Shown: piece after piece, positions 25,733 to 33,683 of the stretch
Layout of the letters: each line of letters opens with the position of its first letter
Numbering within the stretch: position 1 is the first letter of the stretch
NCBI GenBank assembly: GCA_002490425.1
Contig: DKTZ01000044.1
Location: forward strand, 1 to 50,431
DNA length: 50,431 nt
DNA from: Ruminococcaceae bacterium UBA7217
GTDB lineage: Bacteria > Bacillota > Clostridia > Oscillospirales > Acutalibacteraceae
Reading direction: 5' to 3'
Made by a program: the position numbers and the translations under genes
The notes under the pieces: model-generated
What the model was told of the DNA's origin: nothing
Seen by the model: the letters and a program-made list of their open reading frames with translations, nothing else
Databases searched by the model: none

Positions 25733-27100
25733 CTAAGAAATTGTAACAAAATTATCTTTGACGGTCTGTTTGGATATAAAATCGTTTTGTTCATATTTAT
25801 ATCCGTAAACATAAGCGTCGCTGTCAAAAAGTAAATCATAATCGTAATTATCACTGTTCCAATCGGATTTTGAAAAAGTCATTATCGAAAACAGTTTATC
25901 GGCAATGACGCCGTTTTTAACAGAGTAAAATACGAGCGATGAACTGTTTGCGTTGTAAACAGCCGTTATTTTTGAAACCCAATCATCTTCAAATATAAAG
26001 TAATAATTGTCTGATTTATTATAAAGAGTTTTAAACACCGGAACAAAATCCTGACCGTTAAGATTAGACCAGATAACTAAATTCAGGGTATTGTCCTCCT
26101 GTTCGGAATTTTCATCAATCCTTTTGCTGAAAGGGAGCTCCATAAGCGTCGGAACTTCAATCTTACCGTCAAAATTTATATCAAATGAATATATTTTACT
26201 TGACCTTGCCGTAACCGGCAATTCACCTGACTCTTCACTGTGAAGAGGAAAAGAAAGTTTACCGTCGGAATTTGAACACTCAACAACATCGGTAACAAAA
26301 GCAGCGTCACTCAAAACACCGTCAACATAAATTCTTGTATACTGTTCACCGTGAAGCTTTACAGAATCGGAAATTATACTTACAATATCAAGCATACCGA
26401 TAAGAGAAAAAGATTCATCTAAATTTACCGAGCAATCTTTATTAAATGTAACTATTCTTCCTCTTGTTCTGTTCGAGTCATTTGATATTCTCACAGTGGA
26501 AAGGAAAATGTCGTCTGCACCGTCGCCGTTAAAATCGGAAACATACATTTTTGTGAAATTTTCCGTTCTCAAAAGAGTCATTGCACTGTTGTTGAATTTA
26601 TAGAGAGTCAATATTCTGCTGCCGATAAGCGTTAGAGTTTCATTTGATGCCGAATCGGGATTTAAGGTTGTCCAAGAGATTAAAACCTCATAATTACCGT
26701 CGCCGTTTATATCGTTAAAGCCAACCTCGTAAATTTCTTCGGCAAGCCCTACAATCACGGAAACACTTTTCCATTCATTGCCGTCATGTCTAAACACTGC
26801 CACACGGGCAAATTCATCAATAGAAGGGTCGGAATAAAAGACAAATCCGTCATCGTTACCGTCACGGTCAATATCAAGAATAAAATATGAGGAACGGTCG
26901 TCACCGTTAATGGGCGTTTTCATCTGTACAAATTCTTTGTTAACAGTACTTTCAAAAGCCTTTTGAAGAGAACTGATTTCACCGCTTATTTTCGGCGGCC
27001 TGATAAGCTCTTCTGCCGAAAGCAAAGTAAAATCGCATCCTGAAAAGCAAAAGCAAATACAAAGTATAATTGTTATTGCCGTAAAAATACGCTTTTTCAT
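25733..27100 (-). CDS. Lipoprotein with repeated calcium-loop-like (FG-GAP/EF-hand-like) motifs
   Basis: The signal peptide ends in a lipobox FSGC with the lipidated cysteine at residue 22. Four Dx(D/N)xDG-type loops are seen: DIDRDGNDDG, DINGDGNYEV, DFNGDGADDI and DINFDGKIEV. They are spread through the protein like the calcium-binding blades of FG-GAP/VCBS proteins. This suggests a beta-propeller-like secreted domain held on the membrane. It sits between cdaR and the two-component regulator with only 9-28 bases on either side. It may be an extracellular partner of the sensor kinase. That is inference from gene order. Confidence 0.8.
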   Translation of the reverse strand: MKKRIFTAITIILCICFCFSGCDFTLLSAEELIRPPKISGEISSLQKAFESTVNKEFVQMKTPINGDDRSSYFILDIDRDGNDDGFVFYSDPSIDEFARVAVFRHDGNEWKSVSVIVGLAEEIYEVGFNDINGDGNYEVLISWTTLNPDSASNETLTLIGSRILTLYKFNNSAMTLLRTENFTKMYVSDFNGDGADDIFLSTVRISNDSNRTRGRIVTFNKDCSVNLDESFSLIGMLDIVSIISDSVKLHGEQYTRIYVDGVLSDAAFVTDVVECSNSDGKLSFPLHSEESGELPVTARSSKIYSFDINFDGKIEVPTLMELPFSKRIDENSEQEDNTLNLVIWSNLNGQDFVPVFKTLYNKSDNYYFIFEDDWVSKITAVYNANSSSLVFYSVKNGVIADKLFSIMTFSKSDWNSDNYDYDLLFDSDAYVYGYKYEQNDFISKQTVKDNFVTIS

Positions 27101-27128
27101 CTACGGCTCCTCCGATACAAATAATTAG

Positions 27129-28433
27129 TTATCCTTTTTTTGTAACTGAAATCCTAATGTCATTCTTGCCGCAAACCCAACATCTGCCCTTCTGTACTGA
27201 AGCCACCGCAGTAGCGGAATTCGTATTTTCAGTTATTGAAACGCCCTGCAAGTCAGCAGTCAATGTAATATCTTCCGTGTTTATACCTTTTATTGTATCT
27301 TCATCGCCGATAACAGTAAATGTCAAATTGCGATTATCAGTGTTTTTCACATCATAATTTGTGTCCGCATTTATAATTTTTGCGTCAGCTGCAGAAACAG
27401 TGACAGTTTTTGTCGCCATACCTGAAGCGTTAACAGTTACTCTGAATTTTGAGGCTGTTTCATCAGTAGTCATAACACCGTCAATCTCTGAAGAAGAAAC
27501 GGTAAATGTATTCAGACCGCTGGTAATATCGGCAAAATCAATAATAGCAACGGAAATTGTTTCTAAAGTCGGCGCAATGTCAATAGGTACGGCAACTGTA
27601 ACCGTGCTCGGGTAAACGCTGTATTTAAGCGGATTTGAAACAAAGCTTGACGGTGCATTTTTGAATGTTACCGATGCAGGCAGTGTTACCGTTTTAAAGA
27701 TAGGTATGGACATTGTTATATCGTCATTTTCACCGACTATTGAAGAATAAATAAGATTTGTATTATCCTCTGTAACAAGAGCTATTTCCGGAATAAGCGT
27801 AGTATTTTTTTCTAATTTTTCCGACACAGTTGCCTTTGCTACTGCCTTGCTGATACGGTTAATTTCAGTTGCAGGTCCGCTTACAGTAATTGACTGCTTT
27901 GAAAAAATTATATCGCCTAAAATACAGTTTTCAGGAATAAACGAATTTATATCGTTAGTAAATTCAGCCTGTAAGGGAAGCTCAACCTGCTTCGGTGTAT
28001 CAAAATACACCTCAATATATGACTTTGAAAGAGAAACTATATCGAAGTCCTCGGAGCCTTCTGCAACTTCATATCTGAGCTGAAGAGTTTTTTCCCCTGA
28101 ACTGTCAACGTAATTTGTCACAGCAGTAACTTTAATGTCGTCCTTGTTAAGGGAAGCCAATATATACTTTTTACCCGATACGGTAACATCAACCTTAAAA
28201 TCGGTATCACCGAAAATCTGAAGGCCGAGTTGTTCAGGTACGCTTCCCGTTAAATCAAGATTTACCGGCACATCCGCAATTACATTTTGCACAATGGGAC
28301 TTTTTTCAACGGATACCCAAATCCAAAGGGCAAATGAGATTAAAAACGAGATTATCATCAACATTCTGTTGTTTCTGATGATGTCGGACAAAGAAAATTT
28401 TGATTTGCTTTTATCGGTTTGTTTTTTACTCAT
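27129..28433 (-). CDS. cdaR: CdaR, YbbR-domain regulator of diadenylate cyclase
   Basis: A transmembrane helix at about 28-46 (LMIISFLISFALWIWV) is followed by an extracellular region of four YbbR-like beta repeats (about 50-425). In B. subtilis and Listeria CdaR binds CdaA and adjusts its activity. It overlaps the end of cdaA by eight bases, so the pair is translationally coupled. The usual third partner, glmM, is missing from the window. Confidence 0.93.
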   Translation of the reverse strand: MSKKQTDKSKSKFSLSDIIRNNRMLMIISFLISFALWIWVSVEKSPIVQNVIADVPVNLDLTGSVPEQLGLQIFGDTDFKVDVTVSGKKYILASLNKDDIKVTAVTNYVDSSGEKTLQLRYEVAEGSEDFDIVSLSKSYIEVYFDTPKQVELPLQAEFTNDINSFIPENCILGDIIFSKQSITVSGPATEINRISKAVAKATVSEKLEKNTTLIPEIALVTEDNTNLIYSSIVGENDDITMSIPIFKTVTLPASVTFKNAPSSFVSNPLKYSVYPSTVTVAVPIDIAPTLETISVAIIDFADITSGLNTFTVSSSEIDGVMTTDETASKFRVTVNASGMATKTVTVSAADAKIINADTNYDVKNTDNRNLTFTVIGDEDTIKGINTEDITLTADLQGVSITENTNSATAVASVQKGRCWVCGKNDIRISVTKKG

Positions 28434-29310
28434 TTTTATTACCTCTGAAAATTTTCTTGATTTTGCTTCCGTTCTCGCTGTCTTCCTTAATAAAGTTTGT
28501 CATAAGTATTTCACGGAGGTCGCCGTCGGAAATGCCTCTTCTGAGGAAACCTTTTTGAGCTACCGAAATGCTTCCCGTTTCTTCCGAAACAACAACTACA
28601 ACAGCATCGCTCGCTTCGCTCATTCCGATAGCAGCTCTGTGTCGAGTACCAAGTTCACTTGAAATGTTACTATTGCTTGTAAGCGGTAAAATGCAGCCTG
28701 CTGCAATTACACGGCCGTCTTCAACGATTGCGGCACCGTCATGCATCGGCGCTTTCGGGAAAAATATATTTCCGATAAGCTCAGCAGAAACAGCGGCATC
28801 GACATACGTTCCCGTTTCAATTATTTCGCCGAGAATAGTCTCTTTTTTGAAAACTATAAGTGCTCCGATTTTTTTGTCACTCATATCGGCACAAGCCTTA
28901 CAAACTCCGTTTATTGCAGATTCGATTTCTTCCCGCTTAAAAATATTATCTTTATTTACAAAATTAAAAATGTTCAGTTTTGAAACCGAGCTTCTTCCTA
29001 CGCTTTCAAGGGCATGGCGAATTTCAGGTGAGAAAACTATAACAAGAATAACAAGCAAGTCACTAAATACAAAACTCAAAAGATATTTGCTGACCTGCAT
29101 TTCCAATAAAGAAACAAAAGCATAAAGAACAACAAGCAAAATAGCTCCTTTTACAAGCTGAATTGCCCGTGTTTCACGGATAAGCTTAATTGCACTGTAA
29201 ATTATAAAAGCCACAAGCAAAACATCAAGTACATCTGATATTCTGTCAAAGGAAATAATTGCTTGCCTAAACTCCTGCCAAAAGTCGGAAAATACAGAAA
29301 GCAAATACAT
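28426..29310 (-). CDS. cdaA: Membrane diadenylate cyclase CdaA
   Basis: Makes c-di-AMP from two ATP. Three hydrophobic segments occupy the N-terminal 90 residues. The DAC catalytic domain follows with DGA in PMHDGAAIV and RHR in SELGTRHRAAIG, both intact. The length of 294 residues is normal. AAAGGG precedes the ATG. A strong promoter is seen about 90 bases upstream, inside a perfect inverted repeat (29335-29401). It starts the long minus-strand run that continues to the spoVM-like gene. Confidence 0.95.
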   Translation of the reverse strand: MYLLSVFSDFWQEFRQAIISFDRISDVLDVLLVAFIIYSAIKLIRETRAIQLVKGAILLVVLYAFVSLLEMQVSKYLLSFVFSDLLVILVIVFSPEIRHALESVGRSSVSKLNIFNFVNKDNIFKREEIESAINGVCKACADMSDKKIGALIVFKKETILGEIIETGTYVDAAVSAELIGNIFFPKAPMHDGAAIVEDGRVIAAGCILPLTSNSNISSELGTRHRAAIGMSEASDAVVVVVSEETGSISVAQKGFLRRGISDGDLREILMTNFIKEDSENGSKIKKIFRGNKNE

Positions 29311-29334
29311 ATTTTAACACCCTTTATTAAAAAA

Positions 29335-29401
29335 ATACAATATATCGTAAAATCATAACCGAAAAATGTATAACGGCACATATATTCACGATATATTGTA
29401 T
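29335..29401. repeat. Perfect 14-bp inverted repeat overlapping the cdaA promoter
   Basis: ATACAATATATCGT (29335-29348) and ACGATATATTGTAT (29388-29401) are exact reverse complements, 39 bases apart. One arm contains the -10 box TACAAT; the other lies about 25 bases before the cdaA start. The arrangement fits a two-site operator or a leader hairpin. Confidence 0.65.
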
Positions 29402-29423
29402 CATATATTTCTCTATTTTGCAA
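29395..29423 (-). promoter_or_regulatory. Strong sigma-A promoter of the cdaA operon
   Basis: Read on the minus strand, TTGCAA (29423-29418), a 17-base spacer and TACAAT (29400-29395). The -35 sits at the very end of the cysteine-desulfurase-like gene and the -10 lies inside an inverted repeat. Confidence 0.7.
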
Positions 29424-30549
29424 TTTTTTTAATACAATTTACTAAAAATTCTGCGTCTTTTTCATCAGTAAACCAAGATGGTGTAATTCTTACCGTGCCA
29501 ATATCAAGAGTACCCATTTTTTTATGTGCTAAAGGTGCACAGTGAAGCCCGCCTCTGACGCAAATTCCGTTTTCGGCTAAAAGTGCTGCTGTTTTCTCGC
29601 TTTTCTTTGATTTAATGTTAAAAGACAAAACGGGAGATTTAGGAACTCCGTCATAGAAATCAGTATAAAGAACAATACTGTTATAAGGCTTAAGCTCATC
29701 AAAAATATATTTTATTATTTTGTTTTCATGCTGTAAAATATTCTCACATTTTGCAGTTTCAACAAATTTTATTCCCTCAGAAAGCCCTGCAATTCCGTGT
29801 ACATTCGGTGTACCGCTCTCAAATCGGTCGGGAGAATACTCAGGCTGATTTAAGCTTTCTGAATTACTGCCCGTTCCGCCTTCAATAAGCGTATCGGGAT
29901 TAACGTCATTTGAAAGAATCAAAAGCCCCGTTCCCATTGGACCGAAAAGGCCCTTGTGCCCCGCACAGCAAATAATATCTGCATCTATTTTTTTCATGTC
30001 CACAGGCAAATAACCCGCTCCCTGTGCGGCGTCCAAAATAAACAGAATACCGTATTTGTGAGCTTCCCGTGCAATTTTTGAGATGGGTGGCATTATTCCA
30101 AATACATTTGAAGAAAGCGTACAAATTACTGCGACAGTATTTTTTCTGAATGCATTTACAAAATTCCTTACCGTTTCTGATTCATCGGGTGTAACTTTTG
30201 CAACAGAGTAATCGCATCTTCCAGATTTTTTCAGTTTTTCAAGCGGTCTTACAACAGAATTATGCTCTAAATCCGAAATAACAAAATGAGAACCCAGACG
30301 GCAAACGCCTTTAATTGCCGCATTAAGTGAATACGTGCAACCCGAAGTAAAAACAACATTTTCTGTATCTGCATTAAAAAAATTCGCCGCCGCACTTCTT
30401 GCATTATATATCATCTCAGCAGATTTCATAGCAGATTTATAACCGCCTCTGCCTGGATTTGCACAAAAATTGCCAAACGACCTTTGTACTGCATTTACCA
30501 CGGAAAAAGGCTTGGGGTATGATGTTGCACCGTTATCAAAATATATCAT
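29413..30549 (-). CDS. Cysteine desulfurase/selenocysteine lyase-like PLP enzyme (class V aminotransferase)
   Basis: Begins MIYFDNGATSYPKP, with the PLP lysine in CAGHKGLFGPMGTG and the active-site cysteine loop GGLHCAPLAHKKMG. This belongs to the cysteine desulfurase branch of class V aminotransferases (the TIGR01977-type group), which releases sulfur or selenium from cysteine or selenocysteine. Length is 378 residues. It overlaps the DUF3343 gene by four bases (ATGA). In other clostridia this pair is often linked to selenium or sulfur trafficking. No selD or selA is present here, so the substrate is open. Confidence 0.9.
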   Translation of the reverse strand: MIYFDNGATSYPKPFSVVNAVQRSFGNFCANPGRGGYKSAMKSAEMIYNARSAAANFFNADTENVVFTSGCTYSLNAAIKGVCRLGSHFVISDLEHNSVVRPLEKLKKSGRCDYSVAKVTPDESETVRNFVNAFRKNTVAVICTLSSNVFGIMPPISKIAREAHKYGILFILDAAQGAGYLPVDMKKIDADIICCAGHKGLFGPMGTGLLILSNDVNPDTLIEGGTGSNSESLNQPEYSPDRFESGTPNVHGIAGLSEGIKFVETAKCENILQHENKIIKYIFDELKPYNSIVLYTDFYDGVPKSPVLSFNIKSKKSEKTAALLAENGICVRGGLHCAPLAHKKMGTLDIGTVRITPSWFTDEKDAEFLVNCIKKIAK

Positions 30550-30767
30550 TTCAGTACTTCTATTCCGGTATACTTTAATTTAACTGTATCAAAAGCATTT
30601 TTAATCTCGTCTGCTTTTCCGAATACAGTTAAGCTGTAACCGCATCCTTCACCCTTTCTCGGATTCGGATTTTTCATAATTTTTGTTTTACAGCCCAAAC
30701 TTTCCGCAGTATTTTTAGCCTTTATTGCATAAGTTATTGAATTAAATTTAAAAATTACTTTGTCCAT
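30546..30767 (-). CDS. DUF3343 putative Se/S carrier-like protein
   Basis: A 73-residue protein starting MDKVIFKFNSITYAIKAKNT. The fold pattern is that of DUF3343, the small domain also seen at the end of YedF-type proteins. The cysteine in EGCGYSLTVFG lies where the family has its conserved CG. A second cysteine is in LGCKTK. It may accept sulfur or selenium from the adjacent desulfurase. I chose ATG 30767 with GGCGGTG upstream; GTG 30776 is the longer option. Carrier function is inference. Confidence 0.85.
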   Translation of the reverse strand: MDKVIFKFNSITYAIKAKNTAESLGCKTKIMKNPNPRKGEGCGYSLTVFGKADEIKNAFDTVKLKYTGIEVLK

Positions 30768-30829
30768 AAAAAACACCGCCCTGTCACATATTATGCGGCA
30801 AGACGGAAAAAGTTATTTTTAGTTATTTA

Positions 30830-30912
30830 TTTTACCATAAATCGTAACGATATGGTAAAATTTCGTCCATGTCCGACGGTTCGCCGTCAGGCGGAGGAGG
30901 ACGGACATATAA
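30830..30912 (-). repeat. Structured GC-rich intergenic element upstream of the DUF3343 gene
   Basis: TTTTACCATA (30830-30839) and TATGGTAAAA (30851-30860) form a perfect 10-bp inverted repeat. Next to it ATGTCCG (30869-30875) pairs with CGGACAT (30902-30908), enclosing ACGG-TTCG-CCGT, a UUCG-type tetraloop hairpin, and a GGCGGAGGAGG run. Its base composition differs from the AT-rich surroundings. The layout suggests an interspersed palindromic repeat or a structured RNA. Confidence 0.5.
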
Positions 30913-30919
30913 ATCGCTT

Positions 30920-30941
30920 TAAAATAAACGGTTACGTTTAT
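30920..30941 (-). terminator. Terminator of the aminotransferase-ispD-ispF operon
   Basis: AAAATAAACG (30921-30930) pairs perfectly with CGTTTATTTT (30935-30944), loop GTTA. The stem overlaps the ispF stop codon, and on the minus strand the right arm ends in TTTATTTT. Confidence 0.65.
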
Positions 30942-31414
30942 TTTTCAATAAGCACTACTGCATGAGCGGCTATTCCCTCTTTTTGACCCGTAAAGCCAAG
31001 ACCTTCCTCGGTAGTCGCCTTTACGCTTACAAAATCAGCTGTAATTTCCAAAGCTTGTGCGATATTTTCACGCATTGACAAAATATGCGGAGCTAATTTC
31101 GGAGCCTGTGCCAAAACGGTAGCGTCAATATTTACAACGGAATATCCCTCATTTTTGATAAGTTCGTTTACTTTGGAAAGAAGCATTAAGCTGTCGGCAT
31201 CTTTATATGCATCATCGGTATCCGGAAAATGCTTTCCTATGTCGCCGAGAGCCGCCGCACCGAGAAGTGCATCTGAAATTGCGTGAAGAAGAACATCTGC
31301 GTCAGAATGTCCTAAAAGACCTATATTTTTATTGGAAATTTCGACTCCGCCCAAAATCAGCTTTCTGCCTTCGGTAAGTTTATGAACATCATACCCGTGA
31401 CCTATTCTAATCAT
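30938..31414 (-). CDS. ispF: 2-C-methyl-D-erythritol 2,4-cyclodiphosphate synthase
   Basis: Cyclising enzyme of the non-mevalonate isoprenoid pathway. Zinc ligands D and H lie in GHGYDVHKL, and the third in LLGHSDADVLLHAISDA. The C-terminal ATTEEGLGFTGQKEGIAAHA is also typical. Length is 158 residues. It overlaps the end of ispD by eight bases, so the two are coupled. Confidence 0.97.
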   Translation of the reverse strand: MIRIGHGYDVHKLTEGRKLILGGVEISNKNIGLLGHSDADVLLHAISDALLGAAALGDIGKHFPDTDDAYKDADSLMLLSKVNELIKNEGYSVVNIDATVLAQAPKLAPHILSMRENIAQALEITADFVSVKATTEEGLGFTGQKEGIAAHAVVLIEK

Positions 31415-32126
31415 TTTCTCCGCTCCTAATTATTGCTTCAGCAAAAATAATATCTTCCCGTGTGGTAATTTTAAGATTTAACGGACTTGACTCAACAGTA
31501 AAAACGGGCTGACCGAACTTTTCCATAAGCATACAGTCATCAGTAAAAAATTCACTGTCCGGTACGCTTTTCATAGCCGATAGATATGTTTTTTTCTCAA
31601 ACACCTGCGGAGTCTGCATTAACCGAACTGTATCACGGTCAACGGTTTTAATTATTTTACCGTTTTTATCTGCTATTTTTACTGTATCTTTCGCCGTTTG
31701 TGCTGCCGACGCCGCACCGAAATTTATTGCCGCATCAACCGTATTTTTTATAATATCCTGTGTTACAAAAGGTCTTGCGCCGTCGTGAATTGCAACATAT
31801 TCACAAGTCTCAGATGTGGCTGAAATACCGTTAAATACACTCTTTTGACGTGTATCGGCACCCTTCACAACAGCATTCACTTTGCTAAAGCCGTGTTTTT
31901 CAACTAAGTCATTTATTTCACGGATTAAATCTTCACGGGTAACAATGACAATTTCACTGATGATTTCAGACCTTTGAAAAGCAGAAACAGCCCTTGCGAT
32001 AACAGGCATTCCGCCTATATCCAAAAGCTGTTTGTCAATACCGTGCATACGTGAAGAAGAGCCTGCCGCCACAATAACGGCAGACACTTTTTTTATATTG
32101 TTATTTTCGTTCACGGCAGTATTCAT
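31407..32126 (-). CDS. ispD: 2-C-methyl-D-erythritol 4-phosphate cytidylyltransferase
   Basis: Adds CMP to MEP. The nucleotide-binding start VIVAAGSSSRMHGIDKQL, VAIHDGARPFV, and DTVRLMQTPQVF are family signatures. An N-terminal extension of about 15 residues precedes the usual start, but the ATG at 32126 has AGAGGT well placed. Length is 239 residues. ispE, another step of this pathway, is at 48.6-49.5 kb in a different operon. Confidence 0.96.
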   Translation of the reverse strand: MNTAVNENNNIKKVSAVIVAAGSSSRMHGIDKQLLDIGGMPVIARAVSAFQRSEIISEIVIVTREDLIREINDLVEKHGFSKVNAVVKGADTRQKSVFNGISATSETCEYVAIHDGARPFVTQDIIKNTVDAAINFGAASAAQTAKDTVKIADKNGKIIKTVDRDTVRLMQTPQVFEKKTYLSAMKSVPDSEFFTDDCMLMEKFGQPVFTVESSPLNLKITTREDIIFAEAIIRSGEND

Positions 32127-32141
32127 ATTTACCTCTTAAAA

Positions 32142-33410
32142 TTAAAGTAAAGCTTCCACTGCTGATATTTTAGCACATAAACAGAAAATTTCAACTGCTT
32201 TTTTAAGTTCCTCGTTTGACGGGAACGTGGGAGCAATACGAATATTCCTGTCCTCGGGGTCTTTTCCGTAAGGATATGTAGCTCCTACTGTTGTAAGCAC
32301 AAGACCTACACCCTTACAAAGTTCGCCTATTCTCTTTGCACTGCCGACAGTAGTGTTATAGCTTATGAAATATCCGCCGTTAGGCTTAATCCATTCGCCG
32401 ATGCCAAGCGGTGCAATTTCGTTTTCAAGAGAATCAAGAACAATTTTAAACTTCGGAGCAATAATTGCGGCATGCTTTTTCATATGAGCTTTAATGCCGT
32501 CTGCATTTTTATAATATCTAACGTGACGGAGCTGATTTAACTTATCAAAGCCTATCGTCTGTGCACCCATTCTCTTCTTAATGTCCGCAATGTTGTTGTC
32601 AGATGCGGCAATAGCTGAGATACCCGCACCCGGGAATGAAATTTTTGAAGTTGAAGTAAACTCGACAAAATAATCTTCAGTACCGTATTTTTTACATGCG
32701 TCAAAAATGTTCATAAGCATATCCGGAGTATCGGTTAAGTCGTGTACGCAGTAAGCATTATCCCAAATTACTCTGAAATCCTTTGCAGCCGGCTTTAAAG
32801 AGGCAAGGGCGTCAACCGTTTCATCGCTGTATGTAACGCCGTCGGGATTTGAATATTTAGGCACGCAGAACATACCCTTAACTGACTCGTCTTTAATAAG
32901 CTCTTTAATCTTTGCAACATCAGGTCCGTTCGCAGTCATCGGAACGGAAATCATTTCAATTCCGAAATATTCAGCTATTCCGAAATGTCTGTCGTACCCC
33001 GGAACATTGCAAATAAATTTAACATTGCCCTGTTTACTCCACGGTGTGCATCCTCCGATACCCGAAATCATACACTGGCAGATAAAGTCAAACATAAGGT
33101 TAAGGCTTGAGGAGCCGCCGATAATTATATTTTTGGGGTCAACGGCAAGAATTTCGGAAAACAGCTTTTTACATTCGGGAATACCGTCAAGCACACCGTA
33201 GTTACGGCAGTCAATGCCGCTGTCGGAAATGCAGGTGTCGCCGCCGTTAAATACCTTTAAAACATCGTAAGAAAGCTCAAGCTGGTCGTGACCGGGCTTA
33301 CCTCTTGACATATCAAGAGAAAGGTTTAAACCCTTTACTTCATCATATTTTTTCAACAGTTCCTCTTTAAGAGTGAGCAAATCTTCTTTTTTCATTTCGG
33401 AATACTTCAA
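32142..33410 (-). CDS. Aspartate aminotransferase-like PLP enzyme (PF12897 type)
   Basis: Fold-type I aminotransferase of the unusual PF12897 group. N-terminal SRGKPGHDQLELS, the PLP lysine in STSKISFPGAG, and the aspartate in VIWDNAYCVHDL are present, and NPDGVTYS and RNIRIAPTFP complete the family pattern. Likely amino donor is aspartate or a similar acid, but this is by family only. The start is TTG 33410, supported by GGAGGT exactly seven bases upstream; a longer frame reaches 33467 without a ribosome-binding site. It precedes ispD by 15 bases. Confidence 0.85.
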   Translation of the reverse strand: MKYSEMKKEDLLTLKEELLKKYDEVKGLNLSLDMSRGKPGHDQLELSYDVLKVFNGGDTCISDSGIDCRNYGVLDGIPECKKLFSEILAVDPKNIIIGGSSSLNLMFDFICQCMISGIGGCTPWSKQGNVKFICNVPGYDRHFGIAEYFGIEMISVPMTANGPDVAKIKELIKDESVKGMFCVPKYSNPDGVTYSDETVDALASLKPAAKDFRVIWDNAYCVHDLTDTPDMLMNIFDACKKYGTEDYFVEFTSTSKISFPGAGISAIAASDNNIADIKKRMGAQTIGFDKLNQLRHVRYYKNADGIKAHMKKHAAIIAPKFKIVLDSLENEIAPLGIGEWIKPNGGYFISYNTTVGSAKRIGELCKGVGLVLTTVGATYPYGKDPEDRNIRIAPTFPSNEELKKAVEIFCLCAKISAVEALL

Positions 33411-33438
33411 AATAAAGACCTCCAACGAATTTTGTAAT

Positions 33439-33467
33439 ATTTTATAACAAAACGACTGATTTTGCAA
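33439..33467 (-). promoter_or_regulatory. Sigma-A promoter of the aminotransferase-ispD-ispF operon
   Basis: On the minus strand TTGCAA (33467-33462), 17 bases, TAAAAT (33444-33439). The transcript would start about 20 bases before the TTG start's ribosome-binding site. Confidence 0.65.
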
Positions 33468-33613
33468 GTGTTTGAGTCAAAAACTGCATTTTTCATTAAA
33501 AGAAGCGGCAAAATAAGCCTGTTTTTGAATAATTAAACAATAAATTATCCAAAATGCTGTTTTTATTGCATAACATAATATGATTTTCGTGAGAAAATGC
33601 GAATTAAAATCAG

Positions 33614-33642
33614 TTGAAATAGTAAATACATTATGATAAAAT
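33614..33642 (+). promoter_or_regulatory. Sigma-A promoter of manA
   Basis: TTGAAA (33614-33619), 17-base spacer, TAAAAT (33637-33642), about 42 bases before the manA start. It is divergent from the aminotransferase promoter. Nothing else is evident in this 270-base intergenic stretch. Confidence 0.6.
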
Positions 33643-33683
33643 ATCCAAAATAAAATTATATTTTACATTTACGGAGAAATAAT

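Noticed and set aside
28568..29125. Plus-strand frame of 185 codons inside cdaA
   Set aside because: Long by chance opposite a conserved gene with intact catalytic motifs; no start signals.
30869..30930. Possible small glycine-rich peptide MSDGSPSGGGGRTYKS on the plus strand
   Set aside because: No ribosome-binding site, and the sequence is better explained by paired palindromes.
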